DNA of 11,803 nucleotides from JAJYIV01 sp964499955 (GTDB taxonomy: Bacteria > Patescibacteriota > Patescibacteriia > UBA9934 > GWF2-40-263). Location of the stretch: positions 1 to 11,803 of the forward strand of contig CAZCMI010000026.1 in assembly GCA_964499955.1 (NCBI GenBank), read 5' to 3'. A program made the position numbers and the translations under genes. Below, in pieces: positions 7,758-11,803 of this stretch. Position 1 is the first letter of the stretch, and each line of letters starts with the position of its first letter. Below the pieces are notes generated by a model. It was given only the letters and a program-made list of their open reading frames with translations. It did not search any database and had not been told where the DNA came from.

Positions 7758-8366
7758 TCACGAACGAACGAAGAGTTCATCGTAATGCCTGCCTGGCTGC
7801 CGCACGGTGCCGGCATACCCATACGATGCAAGCAGCGCGTACAGGTCGGCGCACGTCACCCCGAACCGCGCGAGATGCCCGCCGTCCACTTCGACAATGA
7901 TCCGCTCGGGCAACGCCGCCGCAAGGCAGGCCAACACCTCCTTCAACACCAGAACCTCCGCACCCTCGACGTCCACTTTCACGAACGCGCGTTTTCCCGC
8001 GCAGGCGTCGCGCAAAAACGCGAGCGCCCCGCGGTCGAGCGTGCGCACGCGAAGCATGCCCGCCTCCGTCTGATCTTCCTCGCCGTCTTCGCCGCCGGGT
8101 GCCAAATGCGCCAAGCCGGTGTGCCGCGCGTCCATCCGCTCCAAGCACCGGAATCCTGCCCGATCCGCAATGGCGGCGTTCATTGCCGTCACATTCGCAC
8201 ACCCGTTCACCTCCAGGTTCCGTCCAAGCCGGGAGAAGACATCTGCGTTCGGTTCAAAAGCAAACACACGCCCCGCAACGCCGACTCGTTCGGACGCAAG
8301 CAGCGAAAACAACCCCGCATTGGCACCGATATCAATGAAGACGTCGCCTAGCCGCAGGTCCCGCAC
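7758..8366 (-). CDS. FkbM-family methyltransferase, SAM-binding core after an in-frame TAG
   Basis: Starting from GTG 8366, this 202-residue frame holds the full FkbM-type Rossmann core. It has motif I VFIDIGANAG (9-18), the ribose-binding acidic motif FAFEPN (36-41), KVDVEGAE (130-137) and the closing strand RIIVEVDGG. FkbM enzymes use SAM to methylate hydroxyls of sugars or secondary metabolites. Homology continues in the same frame upstream of a TAG at 8370-8372 (see the separate entry), so the GTG lies only one codon after a stop and is probably not the original start. A product begun here would keep SAM-binding residues but lack the usual N-terminal helices. It lies between bcp and the MacA-like gene, 13 nt from the latter. 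Stop is TGA. The acceptor substrate cannot be told. Confidence 0.75.
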   Translation of the reverse strand: MRDLRLGDVFIDIGANAGLFSLLASERVGVAGRVFAFEPNADVFSRLGRNLEVNGCANVTAMNAAIADRAGFRCLERMDARHTGLAHLAPGGEDGEEDQTEAGMLRVRTLDRGALAFLRDACAGKRAFVKVDVEGAEVLVLKEVLACLAAALPERIIVEVDGGHLARFGVTCADLYALLASYGYAGTVRQPGRHYDELFVRS

Positions 8367-8369
8367 CGC

Positions 8370-8519
8370 CTACGCCACGAACGCCCCATACGACCCCGCA
8401 AGCGCATATAACGTCGTCCGGTCGCGTGCCAAAAGCATCCGCGGCCCGTACGCGGAGCGAACGAACGTCCCCGCAGGCGCGACGAGCGCGAGCAGGCGCA
8501 GCAGGGACAACGGACGCAT
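8370..8519 (-). pseudogene. N-terminal piece of the FkbM methyltransferase, ended by in-frame TAG
   Basis: ATG 8519, 16 nt after the bcp stop, opens 49 codons that end in TAG at 8370-8372. The frame is identical to that of the SAM-binding core that follows, and no indel is needed to join them. The residues before the stop (YGPRMLLARDRTTLYALAGS, then YGAFVA) match the region that normally precedes motif I in FkbM proteins, where a G-x-Y-E-like segment leads into a GD-FIDIGAN strand. Joined, the gene would encode about 252 residues, a normal size. The stop is either a nonsense mutation, a read or assembly error, or a point of read-through or restart. TAG is a genuine stop elsewhere in the window (pyrG and the adaptor gene), so codon reassignment is unlikely. 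Confidence 0.7.
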
Positions 8520-8535
8520 ACGCACACCCGCGGCG

Positions 8536-9006
8536 TCAGGTGGACAAGGCGGCGACGTCGGCCAGCACGTCCTTGGCATGGGCTGCCGGTTTCACGTCCT
8601 CATAGACCTTCACGATCTTCCCCTGCGGGTCAATCAGGAACGACCAGCGCTTGGTGCCTTCATATTCCCGGCCCATGAATTTCTTTTTGCCCCAAACGCC
8701 GTAGGCATTCACCAGCGTTTTGTCCGCGTCGGAGAGCAACGGGAACGGCAGATCGTGCTTGGCGGCGAACTTGGCGTGGCTCTTCACGGAATCCGTGCTC
8801 ACGCCCAAGACCGTTACGTCCGCCTTCTTGAAGGCGTCCCAGTTGTCGCGGATGCCGCAGGCTTCCGTGGTGCATCCCGGCGTGTCGTCCTTCGGGTAGA
8901 AATAGAGCAGCAGCCACTTTCCCGCGTGTTCCTTGAGGGAATGGACGGACTCGTCCTGGTCCGGCAAGGAAAAATCGGGGGCGGCATCTCCAACGGAAAG
9001 GGGCAT
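8536..9006 (-). CDS. bcp: Peroxiredoxin, BCP/PrxQ type
   Basis: This 156-residue cytosolic thiol peroxidase reduces hydrogen peroxide and organic hydroperoxides. The peroxidatic Cys45 lies in YFYPKDDTPGCTTEAC, with the resolving Cys50 five residues later, the arrangement of atypical 2-Cys PrxQ enzymes that are recycled by thioredoxin. Conserved features include GDAAPDFSLPDQD (6-18), LGVSTDS (67-73), FPLLSD (87-92) and the strand with RWSFLIDPQGKI. Length and start agree with the family. The 52-nt gap to the large gene upstream holds no terminator I can recognise and only a poor -10 candidate (TATAGC), so co-transcription with that gene is possible. The leader has no Shine-Dalgarno motif and carries CCTCC and CTCCT on the sense strand. 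It heads the tight gene run to the ABC transporter. Stop is TGA. Confidence 0.95.
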   Translation of the reverse strand: MPLSVGDAAPDFSLPDQDESVHSLKEHAGKWLLLYFYPKDDTPGCTTEACGIRDNWDAFKKADVTVLGVSTDSVKSHAKFAAKHDLPFPLLSDADKTLVNAYGVWGKKKFMGREYEGTKRWSFLIDPQGKIVKVYEDVKPAAHAKDVLADVAALST

Positions 9007-9058
9007 AAAGGAGAAGCGTTAGCTATAAGGAGGTTAGGTAGAAACGGGTGCTGAAACA

Positions 9059-11803
9059 TTACATCTCTCCTCTTGAGTCGATGGCGTTCCGAAGGAGATC
9101 CACGTTTTGTTGGAGCCGCCGTACTAACCCCGATATCATCTGCGCTTGGCGAGGATTTCTATTCCGCACTGCCTCCCACCTCCGTTGGGCTGCTGCCAAT
9201 TTCCCCTCTTCATCTGTCAAATTTTTACGTAAATCTTCCAAGGAAAAGGTTTCCAACCTCCCCCCTACGGTTGCTTCTTGTATGCTGCCTCCAACGCCCG
9301 CAGCCCGCCCGATCTCAGACGGTTCCGTGCGCGTAATGACCGTCCCGTCGGGAGCAGTTTCAACGGTTTGCGTAGGCGTGAATACCTGTTGCATACGCGC
9401 TTCCTCGCGTGCCAGTTCCGTTTGTGTTGGTTCTACAGGGGCTGGTTGTGGCGTGGCGAGTGACGGCTCAGGCGCGTTGCCACCAACGGGGTTAGGGGGA
9501 ACGTCCGGCGACGCAACCTCCACGCCGCCCGCAGCTGCCGCGAAAATAGCATCGGCTTTATGGAGGATCTTGTCGTCCCATCCCTTCTGCAGGAATTTCC
9601 CGTAGGTCTTTTGCAAGGCCGAACGGTACTCATCAAATTTCTCCAGCGTTATGTTCCCCTCGTTAAGCATACGTTGATATGCCCGCAGCCCAATCAGGTT
9701 GCGAGCCAAGTCCGTCCGCTGTTCCTGGCTCAGCTCCGCGGCCGCTTCGTTCCCGACGAACGCGAGAACGGCGTCATGGCGCGCCCGTACCGCCGTGCGC
9801 ATTTCTTCCTGCAGAGCGGCACCGCGCCGGATTCGTTCTTTCCACTCCTCCACACCCGGATCAGGGGTATCATGGTCTGGCACGCCGTCGCCGTCGTGGT
9901 CATGTGGCACGCTCGTCGCAACTTCCGTGCCGCCGGCCGCCTCGGCCGCAGCTGCCGCGCGCGCCGCCTCGCCGATGGGCGTCGGCATGTTGACGCCCCA
10001 ATCCGACGGTTTTCCACCGGACAAATGCTCGGCGCCGAGACCGGTCTGATCGAAGTCGCTCCCCTCCCCCGGCGCGAATTTCCGCATGCCCTTCAGGAGG
10101 TTCTTTTGCCAGTCCGGGTCGAGTCCGTCTCCGTATTCCAGTCCCATGAGGCGGATCTTCTCGTCCAACGCCTTGACGGCGATGGCGAATGCCTCTGGGG
10201 TGGCCGCCGCGTTGACCCGCTCCAACAACCCCTTCGCCACACCAATATCCCCCAGGATCAAGGCGCGGTATTTTGGATCGAATCCCTCGGCGTTCAATTC
10301 CTTGATGGTCTCTTCATTCAACAGTCCTTTCGTGCCCTGCTCAAACTGCTCCGGGGAAACCTCCGGCACATCCTCCGCCGCCGGTTTGGCGTCCAGCGCG
10401 CGCAACAGCCCGCTGCTGTCCTTCTGCTGCAGGTACCCGGCGTCGGCGGCTTCTTCGGCGCTGTCGAAGACCTGGCCGTCCTGACCGATCAGGACGATGC
10501 GCTGGTCGGTTCCTTCGCCGACCAAGCCCACCTGCACGCCGTCCTCGATGGCCTTGGACGTCAATTGGAAGTCCGCCGTGCCGCCCTTCTCCCAGAATCC
10601 GCCGGCTTTCAACAGCTTGCGAAGCGCCCGCTTGTCCTTCACGCCCAACTCCTCCAGCAGGCCGCTGACGCTACTGCCCTTCTTGACGGCGGCGTATTTC
10701 CCTTCGGGTTCCGCCGTTCCCGTGACGGATTCTTCCGTCGCCGGCTCCGCACGAACGGGCGTTTCCTCCGCGTCCGACGGAACGGACGCGTTCTTCGGCT
10801 CTTCCACCGCACCCTCCGCGGTCATATCCGCATCTTCGTCGCCCTGGAGCGCCGCCGGTTCTTCCGCCTCCTCGACCGGTTCTGCCACGGCGACCCACTT
10901 CTTGAACTCGGACGGTCCCTTGTGCAGATCCTCACCGTCCGGCAGGGCGTCGGCCGATACCATTTGCTCGCTTTGCAGGAAGGAATTCCATCCCATTTGG
11001 GCGAAATGCCCGAGCGATGTGGTGACCGCTACCTTCCGGGCGAGTTTCAGGCCCCGTTCGGACAAGCGGGCCATGTACCCCAGCATGTCCACGCCGCCCG
11101 CGCGGGTGATCATGCGGTCCGCGTCCGTAATCAACGCGCCCCAGTCCTTGGCGAAGGCGCCGCCTTTCATGAGTTTTTCACGGGCGTGCCGCTTCCCTTC
11201 CTCGCTCAAATCCTCCCGGGCGGCAATGGCGTCCAACTTGGCCTGTACCTTTTTCAGCGAACGCACCATGCTTTTTTCCACCAAACGTTCGACGACGCCG
11301 GACGTCACGCCCGCAGGCTTGGCTTCCAAGCGCGCCAGCAATTCGGCCGGCAGGCGTTCCGCCAGCTTATTGGAAAGAGCCTCGGCGTTCGGCGCCTTGC
11401 CTCCACCGGCCTTTTGCGCCTCCTCGTACAAGGCCCAGGCCTCTTCCGCGGCGGCGTCCAGGTCGTCGCTCCGCCCCTCGGCGAGCTTTTCACGCAAATC
11501 GAAATTGGCCAGGCGGGCTTCCTTGAGTACCTCCATGGACGTGCCGGCCACGTTCAACCCGGCCAAAACCAGGGCACGGCCCGTCGCGCCGTTCCACGCC
11601 TTGTACCCGACGGCGGCCCAAGAAGCAGCGCTTCCCAGTTTCGCCAGGCCCTTTTTGGAAAGCAGGTCGGCATCGCCCGCCGCCAGCTGCTTGGCGTTCT
11701 CTGCCCGGCGACCGAAAATCTTGCCCGTTCCCTGCATAAGACGGGCCTTCCAGTCCTGTTCGTCAAATGCCCGGCCGATGCGACGGGAAATGTTCCACAT
11801 GCT
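9059..11803 (-). CDS. Large protein of unknown function with LysM-like module (5' end at window edge)
   Basis: The frame is open to the right edge. An ATG at 11800 would give 913 residues, but only one codon lies beyond it, so the true start may be outside. I do not recognise a named family. Numbered from that ATG, there is a helical, Lys/Arg/Ala-rich part (1 to about 280) with a weakly hydrophobic stretch (52-88, perhaps membrane-associated). Next comes an acidic Glu/Ala/Pro/Thr linker (about 303-366) and a LysM-like module (about 369-440). A mostly helical part (about 470-600) leads to an Ala-rich stretch and the motif DHDGDGVPDHDTPDPG (634-649), which resembles a thrombospondin type 3 calcium-binding repeat. 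Further helices (about 650-757), a Pro-rich linker (about 764-796) and a C-terminal coiled coil (about 851-906) follow. There is no cysteine. Modular linkers suggest a surface-associated or scaffolding role; this is inference. Stop TAA is 52 nt before bcp. Confidence 0.85.
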   Translation of the reverse strand, partial: SMWNISRRIGRAFDEQDWKARLMQGTGKIFGRRAENAKQLAAGDADLLSKKGLAKLGSAASWAAVGYKAWNGATGRALVLAGLNVAGTSMEVLKEARLANFDLREKLAEGRSDDLDAAAEEAWALYEEAQKAGGGKAPNAEALSNKLAERLPAELLARLEAKPAGVTSGVVERLVEKSMVRSLKKVQAKLDAIAAREDLSEEGKRHAREKLMKGGAFAKDWGALITDADRMITRAGGVDMLGYMARLSERGLKLARKVAVTTSLGHFAQMGWNSFLQSEQMVSADALPDGEDLHKGPSEFKKWVAVAEPVEEAEEPAALQGDEDADMTAEGAVEEPKNASVPSDAEETPVRAEPATEESVTGTAEPEGKYAAVKKGSSVSGLLEELGVKDKRALRKLLKAGGFWEKGGTADFQLTSKAIEDGVQVGLVGEGTDQRIVLIGQDGQVFDSAEEAADAGYLQQKDSSGLLRALDAKPAAEDVPEVSPEQFEQGTKGLLNEETIKELNAEGFDPKYRALILGDIGVAKGLLERVNAAATPEAFAIAVKALDEKIRLMGLEYGDGLDPDWQKNLLKGMRKFAPGEGSDFDQTGLGAEHLSGGKPSDWGVNMPTPIGEAARAAAAAEAAGGTEVATSVPHDHDGDGVPDHDTPDPGVEEWKERIRRGAALQEEMRTAVRARHDAVLAFVGNEAAAELSQEQRTDLARNLIGLRAYQRMLNEGNITLEKFDEYRSALQKTYGKFLQKGWDDKILHKADAIFAAAAGGVEVASPDVPPNPVGGNAPEPSLATPQPAPVEPTQTELAREEARMQQVFTPTQTVETAPDGTVITRTEPSEIGRAAGVGGSIQEATVGGRLETFSLEDLRKNLTDEEGKLAAAQRRWEAVRNRNPRQAQMISGLVRRLQQNVDLLRNAIDSRGEM
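9854..9901 (-). other. Calcium-binding-like Asp/Gly motif in the large protein
   Basis: The encoded DHDGDGVPDHDTPDPG has Asp at alternating positions followed by GVPD, the core of thrombospondin type 3 and related DxDxDG calcium loops. Only one copy is present, between an Ala-rich segment and a helical segment. Such loops are usual in exported proteins, which hints at an extracytoplasmic location. Ca binding is inferred from the residue pattern. Confidence 0.55.
10481..10696 (-). other. LysM-like module in the large protein
   Basis: Residues about 369-440 begin YAAVKKGSSVSGLLEELGVK, close in pattern to the LysM opening YxVxxGDTLxxIAxxYGV. A helix follows (KRALRKLLKAG), then SKAIEDGVQVGLVG, similar to the LysM ending with I-xx-GQ-x-L. 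LysM domains bind peptidoglycan or related glycans. The match is by eye, with the usual Asp-Thr of the first strand replaced by Ser-Ser and extra residues in the middle, so it may be a diverged relative. Confidence 0.45.

Noticed and set aside
7745..7831. Upstream start at 7831 for the MacA-like adaptor
   Set aside because: It would overlap the end of the methyltransferase gene by more than 20 codons and put 29 non-family residues before the membrane anchor.
4919..7900. A 993-codon open reading frame on the plus strand across the ABC transporter genes
   Set aside because: It is antisense to three genes with intact family motifs. G+C-rich coding DNA commonly leaves a long open antisense frame, and its product (rich in His, Arg, Gly and Val) resembles no protein family. 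The other long plus-strand frames at 1036-2295, 2573-4078 and 4465-5370 are rejected for the same reason.
8370..8372. TAG (or another stop) reassigned to an amino acid in this genome
   Set aside because: TAG ends pyrG and the adaptor gene exactly where family C-termini are expected, and TGA ends bcp and the methyltransferase frame. The standard code fits every other gene.
9028..9605. Plus-strand GTG frame at 9048 preceded by AAGGAGG
   Set aside because: Spacing between the AAGGAGG and the GTG is too long, and the frame is antisense to the large gene with a low-complexity product. The motif is the complement of the pyrimidine-rich bcp leader.
1..11803. CRISPR array, insertion sequence, prophage, tRNA or rRNA genes
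   Set aside because: I looked for regularly spaced direct repeats, terminal inverted repeats with a transposase, and tRNA or rRNA consensus segments on both strands and saw none. Intergenic space is at most 79 nt.

Overview
The window is a G+C-rich (about 60-65% by eye), densely packed stretch of bacterial chromosome. Every gene I can support is on the minus strand. All three stop codons end recognisable genes (TAA, TAG, TGA), so the standard bacterial code applies. No tRNA, rRNA, insertion sequence, phage gene or CRISPR array is visible. The lineage cannot be fixed by reading alone. The style of the CTP synthase, the very long helical insert in the MacA-like adaptor, the large LysM-like/acidic-linker protein and the secreted beta-rich protein together remind me of Candidate Phyla Radiation (Patescibacteria) genomes, probably a G+C-rich member. 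This is an inference with moderate confidence.

Reading in the direction of transcription (right to left): (1) 11803-9059, a very large protein of unknown function, open at its N-terminus, with a LysM-like module, an acidic linker, a calcium-binding-like Asp/Gly motif and a C-terminal coiled coil. (2) 9006-8536, a BCP/PrxQ peroxiredoxin. (3) 8519-7758, an FkbM-family methyltransferase frame broken by one in-frame TAG, leaving a 49-residue N-terminal piece and a 202-residue piece that holds the whole SAM-binding core. (4-6) 7744-4021, a three-gene MacAB-type ABC system: HlyD/MacA-like adaptor, ATPase and FtsX/MacB-type permease, spaced 6 and 1 nt apart. (7) 3970-2363, CTP synthase pyrG. (8) 2283-1102, an RlmI-type rRNA methyltransferase that ends at a strong intrinsic terminator. 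(9) 1035-1, the N-terminal 345 residues of a secreted beta-rich repeat protein that runs off the left edge and has its own extended -10 promoter just beyond that terminator.

The block from bcp to the permease is tight (gaps of 16, 13, 6 and 1 nt) and probably one transcript. It would link thiol peroxide defence, a methyltransferase and an efflux or lipoprotein-type ABC exporter. pyrG (50-nt leader) and the RlmI-type gene (79-nt leader with a good sigma70-like promoter) look separately controlled housekeeping genes. None of the visible start codons has a GGAGG-type ribosome binding site, and several leaders are pyrimidine-rich with CTCCT on the sense strand.

The points most worth a second look are the amber codon in the FkbM gene, the extra helical domain in the MacA-like adaptor, the architecture of the large 3'-terminal protein, and the non-Shine-Dalgarno leaders. 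I do not see a clear new multi-gene defence or mobile system here.
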